Positions 8,273 to 16,179 of a stretch of 64,000 bases of DNA are shown here, piece by piece. Each line of letters begins with the position of its first letter. Position 1 is the first letter of the stretch. Both the position numbers and the translations under genes were made by a program. The notes under the pieces were generated by a model, which saw only the letters and a program-made list of their open reading frames with translations, was not told where the DNA came from and searched no databases. The stretch is from Candidatus Nitrospira nitrificans. Lineage in GTDB: Bacteria; Nitrospirota; Nitrospiria; Nitrospirales; Nitrospiraceae. The stretch is from positions 1 to 64,000 of the forward strand of contig NZ_CZPZ01000013.1 in assembly GCF_001458775.1 (NCBI RefSeq), in the 5' to 3' direction.

Positions 8273-8929
8273 ATGGCCGAGCCAATCTGCGCATACTGTG
8301 GAGGCAAAGCGACGACGAAGGATCACGTCGTGCCGCGTGGACTATATCCGCCCTCAAAAGTTGGCTCTCGGGTAGAGCGGATAACAGTTCCCGCCTGTTC
8401 ACGATGCAATAGCGGTTGGGCAGACGAACCTCATTTCCGAACCGTCTTGGTGGGCGAAGCGAACCCCATCGTGCGAGAACTCCGGGAGGGTAAGACGCGC
8501 CGAAGTTTCTTGCAATCCGACGGTGATCGCCGGAGGCGTCACGTCGCTCAACTCCTGATGCCGGTCGAGCTAGCTGAAGGCGAAAGACACAAGATCTATC
8601 CAGCTGATGACCCTCGATTTATGCGCATCTTGAGGAAGGTCATCCGCGGACTGTGTCATCATCACGGCTTGCTGCCGGTGGTTTCCGACGACCAAGTTTG
8701 GGCTGACGTCAAGCGATACCCCATACCAAGTGAGCTCTTGGAGGAAATGACGAAAGCTCATGTGATGCCGGATATCATCGAGTATCGATTCAGCCACGTT
8801 CAAGCCGACGACATACATTCAACATGGCATCTCCTTTTCTTTGAGAGAACTCCCTTCTATGCAATTGTGTTCGAAACTGCTCAGCCAAAAGAAGCGGCCC
8901 TCACGAGTGCCAATCTAGGGGCCAGCTAA
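8273..8929 (+). CDS. HNH-type endonuclease-like protein
   Basis: Protein of 218 aa with an N-terminal zinc-dependent HNH-like fold. Seen: a CxxC pair (C6, C9), D17-H18 in KDHVVPRGL, and a second CxxCN (C42, C45, N46) in PACSRCNSGW, which is the layout of zinc-stabilised HNH nucleases. The remaining 160 residues match no domain that I recognise; HHHGLLPVV near 125 is a notable His cluster. Such nucleases occur in defence systems and mobile elements. The position between decayed genes and a partition module fits an accessory role, but the target is unknown. Confidence 0.75.
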   Translation: MAEPICAYCGGKATTKDHVVPRGLYPPSKVGSRVERITVPACSRCNSGWADEPHFRTVLVGEANPIVRELREGKTRRSFLQSDGDRRRRHVAQLLMPVELAEGERHKIYPADDPRFMRILRKVIRGLCHHHGLLPVVSDDQVWADVKRYPIPSELLEEMTKAHVMPDIIEYRFSHVQADDIHSTWHLLFFERTPFYAIVFETAQPKEAALTSANLGAS

Positions 8930-9341
8930 CAATGCGAAAGTGGCAAAGCGCGTCCTGGTTGTCCTCGTCAGCGGTGTTGGCTTTCAACTGGTCAACACCA
9001 GTCATCCACCAGAGTTAAAACCAAAAATCGATCCGCAACGAGGGCCCACTCCAAATCACGGGTACTTCAGTAACTCTAGACAGTCATCAGTCATCGACCA
9101 GGCCAACCCAACGCGGGACAGAATGTCTGATTGCATGACTGTTTCTATTCATGGCCCATGGCCGAGACTGCCTATTCCCCCACGCCCAATAGTAAGAGCA
9201 AGCTTGGAGTGGAAGATTGGCCTAACCGTGAGCTCGGAGTCATGTTCAAATTAATTGGCGAGCTCAAAGTTTGCCACCTTGCCTTCGGTCATAATAGCCA
9301 TAGCCAAGTCCGTGAGGTATTACGCGATCAAAGGTGACCGA

Positions 9342-9371
9342 GTGATCTGTTGGACATGTCCAACAGATCAC
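9342..9371. repeat. 30-bp perfect palindrome, copy 1 (candidate parS/operator)
   Basis: A perfect inverted repeat with no loop. Its central 18 bp, TGTTGGACATGTCCAACA (9348-9365), occur again at 10343-10360, 995 bases away. The outer arms (GTGATC/GATCAC) are not shared with copy 2, which suggests that the 18-bp core is the functional unit. Confidence 0.8.
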
Positions 9372-10340
9372 CGATTCCTATGGATCAAGGACCCCACAGT
9401 TTTGGAAAGACCGTACGTGACATCCGAGGCTTTTAAAGTTCTGGAATCTTATGGATGATCGATCCACGAATACTGAGGTGAGGTACGAATATCAGCAGTC
9501 AGTGCTCCTTCTGGCTTCAACAGTCGAGATGAGATTTTCCGTGACATGCCTGATGGATAATTGATACGGTGGAACGTGATGCGCGAGAGAGATACGCAAG
9601 CGCCGCTTGCCCCGTACAGATCTAAGTCCGACTTCTCCCCTGAATCCATTTTCCCATCGAAAGTGCACACAGGAGATAGGCGCGCTCGCCATGAATTTCT
9701 CCAAGCGCTACAATCCAAACTTGCACCCTCGGGGCTTGGGAGATTCAATCATTCAAGACTAAGAAGACAAGTGCGTATCCAATCAGCCGACACTGCGCAA
9801 ACCAACGTGGCATGATCACAACTTCGTGTGATTCAATCAGTGATCTGCATGGAGGATAGTCCGTTCTGAAGATTGAATTGATTGCACTGATCGACGATGT
9901 GAAAACTCGTCGAGACTCAGATCGGATATCGGCTCCATTATCCTACTCTCACCATTTCTTCTCAATCCTACATCCACGTGAGCAGCGATCAAATTATCCC
10001 ATCATTTCATACCGACATAACAGAGCCAATCCACAGCCTATAAGCCTACCCTCTGCAGAATTGACATATCGCACTCAACGACATCATCGCGATGGCTTCC
10101 TGCACCTCGATACGCTATTGCCAGCTGAAGCCATGAAAGAGCCGATGCGTCAAAACAAGCTGAGACTGGATCAAACGTTCAAGCCGTGACGTCGTCACAA
10201 CAGAGCAACAGCAAGTAAGCCACAGGATCCTATTTGCTCAAAGTACAGCCGGATCCGACTCGCGTTGAAGAGCACATGCTCTTTCTGATAGAGCGAAACA
10301 CACCAGGACGTATGATATCGATGACTACGCCATGATGGAT

Positions 10341-10362
10341 GTTGTTGGACATGTCCAACAAC
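10341..10362. repeat. 22-bp perfect palindrome, copy 2 (candidate parS/operator)
   Basis: The 18-bp core TGTTGGACATGTCCAACA is flanked here by GT/AC, giving 22 perfect palindromic bases. It lies 168 bases beyond the parB stop. Perfect repetition of a long palindrome beside a ParB gene points to a ParB-binding or repressor site; the exact protein is inferred. Confidence 0.8.
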
Positions 10363-10482
10363 TGGCCACACCATCACCCTATTCGTAACTGTATTGAGAT
10401 AAAGTGGCAGGAAGCGATTGACGGCGATCTGAAAGACTGATGAATAGCAAAACGACTATGATGAAATTGGCGGTTCTTGATG

Positions 10483-10513
10483 CCCCCTCCCCACCTGAGA
10501 GATGGAGAGGGGG
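10483..10513 (-). terminator. Strong hairpin after parB
   Basis: In the transcript direction, CCCCCTC pairs with GAGGGGG and, past one mismatch, CCA pairs with TGG, leaving a 9-base loop. It lies 17 bases past the parB stop. No T tract follows (GCATCAAG), so it may act as an mRNA 3' stabiliser rather than a classical terminator. Confidence 0.55.
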
Positions 10514-10529
10514 AACGAACGGCAGGAAG

Positions 10530-11471
10530 TTACTGGAAAATAATCTGTTCAATTTGACATTGCCGAGCTGACACTTCTTCTTGCTTCCCATCCGCAAAAT
10601 TGACGATCAGGTGGTTGGGCTGTTGAGGTGCATTATGCAAGTCCACGGTGCCCGATCGATCCTGAAAGATGACGATCAACGACGGCATCGTTGCCGCTGG
10701 ATTGAGCGTCTTCCCCTCGCTCGCCTGCTCCACTTTCGGCGAGGCAATTTTTTGTTTATGTGGACCTCTGAGTTTTGCGGATAAGGCCGACACAGTCGCG
10801 CGCGTAATCTCTTGAGCGGCGGCACACCACCGTTCGACTTCTTTGGGAAACTCCTTATAGAGATTTCGCAAGTCGTAGAGCGTCTTGGCGGATGAACATT
10901 TCCCTGACGTGTAGATCTCATCGATGCAGGCCGGGGGATCGATAAGCGCTAAATGATTCGTGACCATGGACCGATTCACGCCAAGGAGTTCGGCAATTTG
11001 GGCCTGCTTCTCCCCCTCGTCCATCTTTCTTTTGATAAATATCGCCAGCTCACGCGGCTTCAGATCCTCCCGCTGCAAATTCTCAATGACTTGCTGATAG
11101 TCGGTATGCGACCGATCGACGAATGCTGGAATCGTGGCTTTCCCCACGGCTTTCGAAGCTCTGAGCCGTCGCGCACCGAAATTCAGAATCCATCGCTTCT
11201 GCTCCGTGGGGTGCGGACGAATGGAGATCGGCGTTTTAACGCCATGCAGCCTGATGCTATTCTCCAATTCCTCCATGCTCTCCGCGCGGAATTCTTGACG
11301 TGGCTGCCCGGGATCTTCGTCAATATCCTTGACTGGGATTTGAAGCGGACGCCCTAAAACTTCCGCTGTCACGGTCCGTTCTTTGGCGATCGGATCTGGC
11401 GCGGGAGCGGGAGCAGGAGCGGTACGGTCGAGAGCGGTGAGATCCAACGTCGCGGTCATTGGTTTTTTCAT
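10530..11471 (-). CDS. KorB-like ParB partition protein
   Basis: ParB-family DNA-binding protein of 313 aa that would load on a centromere site and be moved by ParA. Seen: a Pro/Ala-rich leader, the ParB N-terminal domain (about 45-130) with DPGQPRQEF and GARRLRA (Ala where chromosomal ParBs have Glu in GERR), a helix-turn-helix (AQIAELLGVNRSMVTNHLALI) and a C-terminal SH3-like dimer domain ending near ARQCQIEQIIFQ. The order and motifs match KorB of IncP plasmids better than Spo0J. The ATG at 11471 overlaps the parA stop by 4 bases (ATGA), so this start is preferred over longer frames. It points to plasmid or integrative-element origin. Confidence 0.88.
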   Translation of the reverse strand: MKKPMTATLDLTALDRTAPAPAPAPDPIAKERTVTAEVLGRPLQIPVKDIDEDPGQPRQEFRAESMEELENSIRLHGVKTPISIRPHPTEQKRWILNFGARRLRASKAVGKATIPAFVDRSHTDYQQVIENLQREDLKPRELAIFIKRKMDEGEKQAQIAELLGVNRSMVTNHLALIDPPACIDEIYTSGKCSSAKTLYDLRNLYKEFPKEVERWCAAAQEITRATVSALSAKLRGPHKQKIASPKVEQASEGKTLNPAATMPSLIVIFQDRSGTVDLHNAPQQPNHLIVNFADGKQEEVSARQCQIEQIIFQ

Positions 11472-12250
11472 TCTGTAACCCCCATCGTATGAGCAACCTT
11501 CTGAAAGATCGGTTTGAGATGCATCCACGCATCGCGTGAACTTGTTTTTTGCAAAGTCCAAATCGGCGCCCCCATCGCCTGGGCTTCAGCCACGGCCGTG
11601 CGCGAGGGAATGGCGGCCATGCGCCCATCATCCAGTCTGATGAACAGCGACGCAAAGGCCGCGCTGAGTTGTTCCATATTAGCGCGTTGAAACGGAGTGG
11701 GCTCCACTAGATTCGGAAGAAGACCGATGAATCGAAGATCTTTGTTCAACGTGCTTTGTATCTTGAGGACCTGCGCTCGTAGCGCGGCAATGCCGTCGAC
11801 GGCCTCTTGATTCAATTGAATCGGGGACAGCACAAAATCACCCACCACGAGGGACGCGAGCACGCGGATATCGGGGTTCGGATTCGTATCGATGATGGCC
11901 ACATCAAACCGGTCATCCATTTCATTGAGGAACATTTTGAGATTCGTTGCAAACTGGTTGTGATCTTCTTCCCGCCGCTCGAGCTTAAGAAGATCACTAT
12001 GAGACGGAATCACCACAAAGTTCCCATCCTCAATGGTGGCGACAGGATCGGTCAACAATTGATTGGCCGTGACAGCCGAGATGTTTGCCAGCTTTGACGT
12101 GATGATGTTTTTTGACGTGTTCCCCTGATGATCTAAATCAATGATCAAAACCCGTTTCTTGAGCTGTTCGACGAGAAAATACCCGAGTTGACAGGCAATC
12201 GCCGTTTTCCCCACGCCACCCTTCTGATTTGCTAAAACCAACGTTTTCAT
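11468..12250 (-). CDS. ParA/IncC-type partition ATPase
   Basis: Walker-type ATPase of 260 aa that drives DNA segregation with the ParB encoded just downstream. Seen: the deviant Walker A motif QKGGVGKTA with the signature lysine, Walker A' LIIDLDHQGN and Walker B VAIIDTNPN, and the C-terminal signature found in small plasmid-type ParA proteins. It lacks an N-terminal DNA-binding extension, so it belongs to the short (type Ib or chromosomal-like) class. The ATG at 12250 overlaps the stop of a small upstream frame (TGATG); a TTG at 12253 is the alternative. Confidence 0.92.
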   Translation of the reverse strand: MKTLVLANQKGGVGKTAIACQLGYFLVEQLKKRVLIIDLDHQGNTSKNIITSKLANISAVTANQLLTDPVATIEDGNFVVIPSHSDLLKLERREEDHNQFATNLKMFLNEMDDRFDVAIIDTNPNPDIRVLASLVVGDFVLSPIQLNQEAVDGIAALRAQVLKIQSTLNKDLRFIGLLPNLVEPTPFQRANMEQLSAAFASLFIRLDDGRMAAIPSRTAVAEAQAMGAPIWTLQKTSSRDAWMHLKPIFQKVAHTMGVTE

Positions 12251-12489
12251 CAACAGCTCTCCTTCTTCACGGATTGGTGAATCCCACCCTCTTCAGTTGC
12301 TTCCTCTTCAGAACGATCTGTATCGCGAATCCATTGTCTGCACGACCGTCGACGGATTACTGTGGAGCACTCCTGGTTGACAGTTTCTATCACAGCTTCG
12401 GTGATTCCCAACTTCGGTAAAACTCGTTTCTTGTTCAAGGAGCTGCTGGGACTTACCTTCTCGTGAAAATTGAGCTCTACGTGAAACAA
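12250..12489 (-). CDS. Possible 79-aa leader protein of the par operon
   Basis: A TTG-initiated frame of 79 codons ends in the TGA that overlaps the parA ATG. No family was recognised; the product would be hydrophilic, with charged stretches. The overlap suggests translational coupling, but the start is weak and the frame may be chance. Its first codons include TGTTTCACGT, one half of the classical parS sequence. Confidence 0.3.
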   Translation of the reverse strand: MFHVELNFHEKVSPSSSLNKKRVLPKLGITEAVIETVNQECSTVIRRRSCRQWIRDTDRSEEEATEEGGIHQSVKKESC

Positions 12490-12546
12490 CGTGCTTTCTC
12501 AAGTCTGCTTTAAAAATATCCTCCCCTCTCCATTTCTGACCGGAGC

Positions 12547-12573
12547 AGTATCCTAGGTAGTGAGAATTGTCAA
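12547..12573 (-). promoter_or_regulatory. Candidate promoter of the parA-parB operon
   Basis: On the minus strand TTGACA (12573-12568) is followed after 15 bases by GATACT (12552-12547). The -35 box is perfect, the spacing is short and the -10 box matches four of six positions. It lies about 300 bases upstream of parA. Confidence 0.4.
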
Positions 12574-12887
12574 TCCTCTTCGTCCATGGAAGAGATTCAG
12601 TAATTTTCAGCTCACACCGTCAATGCGGCCCCATGACGTGGCTGATACAGTCAGCTGACAAGTCAGCCCAGTTCCTGCGGGTGTTCACCGCCCATACCAT
12701 GAAGAGAGTGGCAAAGAGAGTCCAGCCGCGAACGAGAACATGATCACTGTGGATCGGCTCAGCAGAGTTTTCGGCAGGAGTACGTGAACACAGATCGGTG
12801 AGCAAACCGCCGTGCTGACACAGATAGATTCACTGTTCGGAAGTCGATCCAACCCTCTCAGTGGAAGATGATCGACGGCTTGTGACA

Positions 12888-13040
12888 GTCGTCAAAAAGA
12901 AAGGTGTTATCGAAACAGAAGCCATCTCGCGCCTGATCAAGCATGCCGACAGGAAAGATGCGGCAGCGCAGTTTCCCCAAATGGAAGATGGGATGCGTCG
13001 CGATGTATTTGAAACTTCGCCACTTAAACGATCGCCGATT
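12888..13040 (+). pseudogene. Decayed copy of the radical SAM gene 3' end
   Basis: Translation gives KKKGVIETEAISRLIKHADR followed by KDAAAQFPQMEDGMRRDVFE. This lines up with KKGATKAEVVSRLVEHADMK and DAAAQLTQVADDMLHNVFEA near the C-terminus of the intact radical SAM protein at 4790-6424. The nucleotide sequence is also similar (for example GAAAGATGCGGC and ATGTATTTGAA are shared). The rest of the gene is absent. It is a remnant of a diverged paralogue or of a duplicated gene end. Confidence 0.8.
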
Positions 13041-13183
13041 CGTAACCAGCCAAGGAGTTATGCGGACTGGCGATGATTCAATCTTGATAGGACCTATGCG
13101 ATCATTTTCAGATGTGATTGAAAAATATAAAATAATCCGCGTTGATTTTCTCCGGATCCAATAAGTTTTTTGTGCCATCGGAA

Positions 13184-13912
13184 TCAGAAGTTCACGGAGA
13201 CCCCTGCGATGACATGATGTGTGTTGTAGCTCGTCGTGAATGTTTCAGCGGCAGGAGCCGGCGTAGTATTCACATAATCCAATTTACTGGTGAAGTGAGT
13301 GAAACGATATTGCGCAAATGCCCCGATCCGTTTCGTGACCATGACGAGTACACCTCCATCGACTTTAGCGCCGACAGAAACGTCGGTGGAGCTTTGTCCG
13401 CTCGGCTGAACAAAATCGTTCTGCCCCGCGTAGGTGATGAACACCGTTGGCCCGGCGGCAATATACGGCTGCACGCGTCCATGGATGAATTGTTCGTCCC
13501 GAAGGAGCGGAATCCGCAGACGGAGCACGTCAAAACCAATTCCAAATGCCGGCAGACTCCAATGGGCGAATTGTGTGGTAGTCCCGCCGTTACTGGTCAC
13601 GCCCACTTGTTGTCCTGGAGGCGTCTTGAGGTGGAAGAAGAAAAAGTCCAACCCGAATCCAAGCCAGTCCATCTTTTTATTATCCAGCCAATATCCCCCA
13701 CGAGCGCCGGCCGTCCAATTATTGTGGACATCAAGCCCTTGGTAGATTGTCGCGGTTCCCAACGAACTGGTCACAGTCAGGTCCGAGTTCGGGGTCCAGA
13801 CGGCCCCAGCATAAGCATCGGCATACCATTCAGCTGACCCATCCGTTGGATACACCAGAAGTCCCATCCACAACACGAGGCCAAGAATGCTGCTGGTCTT
13901 TCGAGAGATCAT
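13184..13912 (-). CDS. Predicted outer-membrane beta-barrel protein
   Basis: Exported protein of 242 aa with a signal peptide (hydrophobic about 8-22, cleavage probably after DGSA near 27) and a body of alternating strands ending in Phe (AGVSVNF), as in OmpA/OmpW-type eight-strand barrels. Motifs such as WYADAYAGAVWTPNSD at the mature start and VQPYIAAGPTVFITY in the middle are typical of this class. The function is unknown. GGAGGAAG lies upstream of the ATG. It is divergent from the haem-motif lipoprotein gene. Confidence 0.8.
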   Translation of the reverse strand: MISRKTSSILGLVLWMGLLVYPTDGSAEWYADAYAGAVWTPNSDLTVTSSLGTATIYQGLDVHNNWTAGARGGYWLDNKKMDWLGFGLDFFFFHLKTPPGQQVGVTSNGGTTTQFAHWSLPAFGIGFDVLRLRIPLLRDEQFIHGRVQPYIAAGPTVFITYAGQNDFVQPSGQSSTDVSVGAKVDGGVLVMVTKRIGAFAQYRFTHFTSKLDYVNTTPAPAAETFTTSYNTHHVIAGVSVNF

Positions 13913-14103
13913 GATCGCACTTCCTCCTACCTATAAAATCCTCTCGGCTCCAATTACACACCGGCTGCGTTCTCCTAGCCAGTACTTTTCATTTTTTCGT
14001 CGTGGCCGAGGCTGTAAGATTTCAAGGAAGCGAGAGATTTCTGAGACTCTATCCAAGAACAAAAAACGTGGATCATGGACCGACCAAGAGAGGTACGCAG
14101 TCC

Positions 14104-14130
14104 TTGACATCCTCTCCTTCAGCGTATAAT
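14104..14130 (+). promoter_or_regulatory. Sigma70-like promoter of the lipoprotein gene
   Basis: Perfect TTGACA (14104-14109) and perfect TATAAT (14125-14130) are separated by 15 bases, shorter than the usual 17. They lie 66 bases upstream of the start at 14197. Both consensus boxes together make this credible despite the spacing. Confidence 0.6.
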
Positions 14131-14196
14131 CAGGCACCATGTTCGGCTGAGACTTGGTCGGTGATACGGAGAGATATTGCCTGATAGATTGGGACG

Positions 14197-15111
14197 ATGC
14201 TGAGACCATTCGAATCTATAGTCTTCGCCTTGGTCTGTTTACTGCTTGCGGGTTGCTCGCTCATCGAGCCTTCGAAAGAAGAGGCAACCTCCCGCTCACC
14301 CGTTCCCGCTCAAGCCCCGAGCGCGAACATCAGCAGCGACGGTACTTACGTGGATTCGTGCCGCGCAAAGGGTGTTCCCATTCCACCGGATTGGAAACCC
14401 ACATCATCAGACTGGGAACGCCACGGCAACCTTCACACCATCCTCCTGACGCCGAACACCCTGGATCAAGCTCCTGTGGATGAGACCTCATTCGCGAGCG
14501 TCTGGTCGTACGCACCGCCTCGAGGAAGGGGCGGCTGCATTGCGCTGGGCAGGAACGGCGGATCATTTCAAATCATCTGTCAAAACGCCACAACGGGGTA
14601 CGCCTGTTTCTGGAGCAATGACCCACGTTCACCCGCTACCAGCTGGACCCCTGAGACAGCCGAGGTGCAAATGACCTCGCTTCGCGATCCCGTTCAAGGA
14701 TTTGCTCCCGGCACCGCACCCTGTACCGACTGCCATCGCGGGAACAACGCCTTTTTGTATGCTCCCGACGATCCGACCTGGGCCACGGTGTTGCGACCGG
14801 AACAGGAGCGTCCGACGTTCACCACTCAGGTTGAACAATCCTCGCACCATGGACAACTCACATTCGGCGCGACCACAGCCACCTATTCTCGCTTCATCCC
14901 GATCGGAGGGGAGGCCGTCGCCCTAGACAATCCGCTGCCGACAACGACTGGGTGTTCAGGGTCCTGTCACGAACTGCACCTTGCGATCTTCCAAAAGAAT
15001 CGGACAGCCGAAGGCTATGTGCGGATTCCACGGCCCATGGGTCCCGACTGCGCTCGGAACTCCCCGCCGGATGATCCGACTAGGAATTGCTATCATCGAA
15101 CCGGGTCATGA
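14197..15111 (+). CDS. Lipoprotein with haem-binding motifs, possible c-type cytochrome
   Basis: Protein of 304 aa with a lipoprotein signal (lipobox LAGC, lipidated C20), so membrane-anchored in the periplasm or outer membrane. Seen: a canonical CxxCH haem c motif (C176, C179, H180; PCTDCHRGN) and a second, atypical CxxxCH (C253, C257, H258; GCSGSCHELH). Other Cys residues (C55, C114, C128, C137, C285, C298) may form disulfides or bind metal. No known cytochrome family was recognised. A role in electron transfer is inferred only from the motifs. Confidence 0.75.
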   Translation: MLRPFESIVFALVCLLLAGCSLIEPSKEEATSRSPVPAQAPSANISSDGTYVDSCRAKGVPIPPDWKPTSSDWERHGNLHTILLTPNTLDQAPVDETSFASVWSYAPPRGRGGCIALGRNGGSFQIICQNATTGYACFWSNDPRSPATSWTPETAEVQMTSLRDPVQGFAPGTAPCTDCHRGNNAFLYAPDDPTWATVLRPEQERPTFTTQVEQSSHHGQLTFGATTATYSRFIPIGGEAVALDNPLPTTTGCSGSCHELHLAIFQKNRTAEGYVRIPRPMGPDCARNSPPDDPTRNCYHRTGS

Positions 15112-15247
15112 TCCGATATGGCTGCGTGACTAAACAGGTGCCGGAAGTCCTATTCGCTCAATATTGCCAGGACGCATGGCGGTCGACCCTTGAGTTACGT
15201 TATTGAATACTCCGTCTCGGTGTAGCCTTCCCAGAAACAGACGCCAC

Positions 15248-15643
15248 ATGAAAGACAAGAGACGCCTTCCCACCGATGGTGGGCCGATCAAGTGGACAAG
15301 TCCCTTCGCAACGCTGAAGCAGGCTGAACTGCCGCCGACTTCACCCGCGCGATCTGTTTCCGGCCAAACTGACATGGTACCCGCGGTCCCCAAGAAGAAC
15401 CGTGGGCGAGTGGACATCATTCGCCAGACAGCGCACCGTGGCGGGAAAACCGTCACAGTGGTCACAGGATTTGTCGGAATCGGCCAGGCGGAGAAAGCAC
15501 TCCTTGCCAAGCGGATGCAGAAGGTCTGCGGGGCAGGCGGAACGGTCAAAGAGGGGAAGATCGAGATTCAAGGGGATCAGCGCGAGGCGGTCGCCCGCAT
15601 TCTCATCGATGCAGGGTTTCGCCCGGTCTTCGCTGGAGGGTAA
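15248..15643 (+). CDS. yciH: SUI1/eIF1-like translation factor (YciH family)
   Basis: Protein of 131 aa with a C-terminal SUI1 domain (about 55-131), the bacterial relative of eIF1 that influences start-codon selection on the ribosome. Seen: GRVDIIRQTAHRGGKTVTVV, GTVKEGKIEIQGDQ and the terminal IDAGFRPVFAGG, all family-typical, after a basic unstructured N-terminus. ATG 15248 (MKDKRRLP) is preferred to 15203 because the extra residues are not family-like. It stands alone. Confidence 0.88.
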   Translation: MKDKRRLPTDGGPIKWTSPFATLKQAELPPTSPARSVSGQTDMVPAVPKKNRGRVDIIRQTAHRGGKTVTVVTGFVGIGQAEKALLAKRMQKVCGAGGTVKEGKIEIQGDQREAVARILIDAGFRPVFAGG

Positions 15644-15690
15644 TGCTCCGTTCTATCGGTGAACAATGCCTCTTGCATGAAGGAGACACA

Positions 15691-15879
15691 TTACGGTCGA
15701 AACTCCCTTCCGCTCCTGCGTGTTGATCTGACTAGAAATTGAAGCAGCTCCCCATCGGTCGTTTTGGTCATCACACTATGAGACGCTGCCGACGACCAAC
15801 GGCGCAGCCTCCATTCCTTGTACAACACGACTCCCACCGCTATCGCCGCTATCCCACCGAGCAGCCACCACATGATCAT
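15691..15879 (-). CDS. Small single-pass membrane protein, hypothetical
   Basis: A 62-codon frame starts at an ATG preceded by GGAGG at four bases. It opens with one membrane segment (MIMWWLLGGIAAIAVGVVLY) followed by a basic tail, so the N-terminus would be outside and the tail cytoplasmic. No family was recognised. The good ribosome site and clear membrane segment support a real gene. Confidence 0.5.
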   Translation of the reverse strand: MIMWWLLGGIAAIAVGVVLYKEWRLRRWSSAASHSVMTKTTDGELLQFLVRSTRRSGREFRP

Positions 15880-16179
15880 ATGTCCTCCAAGATCTTCAGG
15901 CTCAATGCGCCGTTCGCATTCACTAGGCTCCACGAGCGCGTAGGATCACCGTCTAGAATCTCGACTTCCCCATGTTCGATCGTTAATGGTTCTGATCTCA
16001 GCGTCTCAGCCGAATACCGTCGGCAACCTTCCCTATCTCTTTTATCACAGTCGTACGAGATAGCATATCTTTTGATGCAGCCATGCTCAGTATTCTCCGT
16101 GCAGATTTTTCAATAGAGCGTACCCTTCATGTGCTAGACCTATCCCAGCACAATGGCTTATTGTTGATGAGAGACGAGC
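15880..16179. other. Intergenic region before the CobW gene
   Basis: About 300 bases without a gene between the small membrane protein (minus) and the CobW-type GTPase (plus). No clear promoter boxes, metal-regulator site or hairpin was found by eye. Confidence 0.45.

Larger units (their letters stand above)
8930..10529. other. 1.6-kb gene-free stretch with two long palindromes
   Basis: No frame here looks like a real gene: the longest (about 103 codons at 9878-10189) is low-complexity in character and lacks a ribosome site. The stretch looks less GC-rich than the flanks. It holds the 30-bp palindrome at 9342-9371, the 22-bp palindrome at 10341-10362, and a strong hairpin at 10483-10513 just beyond parB. 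It may be a centromere or control region of the partition module, or decayed mobile DNA. Confidence 0.6.
12254..13183. other. Non-coding region upstream of parA, with decayed DNA
   Basis: Besides the possible leader frame, the candidate promoter and the radical SAM remnant at 12888-13040, nothing coding is evident in these 930 bases. Short frames on both strands lack ribosome sites and family features. Confidence 0.5.

Noticed and set aside
9878-10189. 103-codon frame in the gene-free stretch
   Set aside because: No ribosome site, irregular composition and no domain features; more likely chance.
12620-12805. 61-codon minus-strand frame upstream of parA
   Set aside because: No start signal and no recognisable protein pattern.
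13142-13837. Long plus-strand frame opposite the outer-membrane protein gene
   Set aside because: Antisense shadow; the minus-strand frame has a signal peptide and a beta-barrel pattern ending in Phe.
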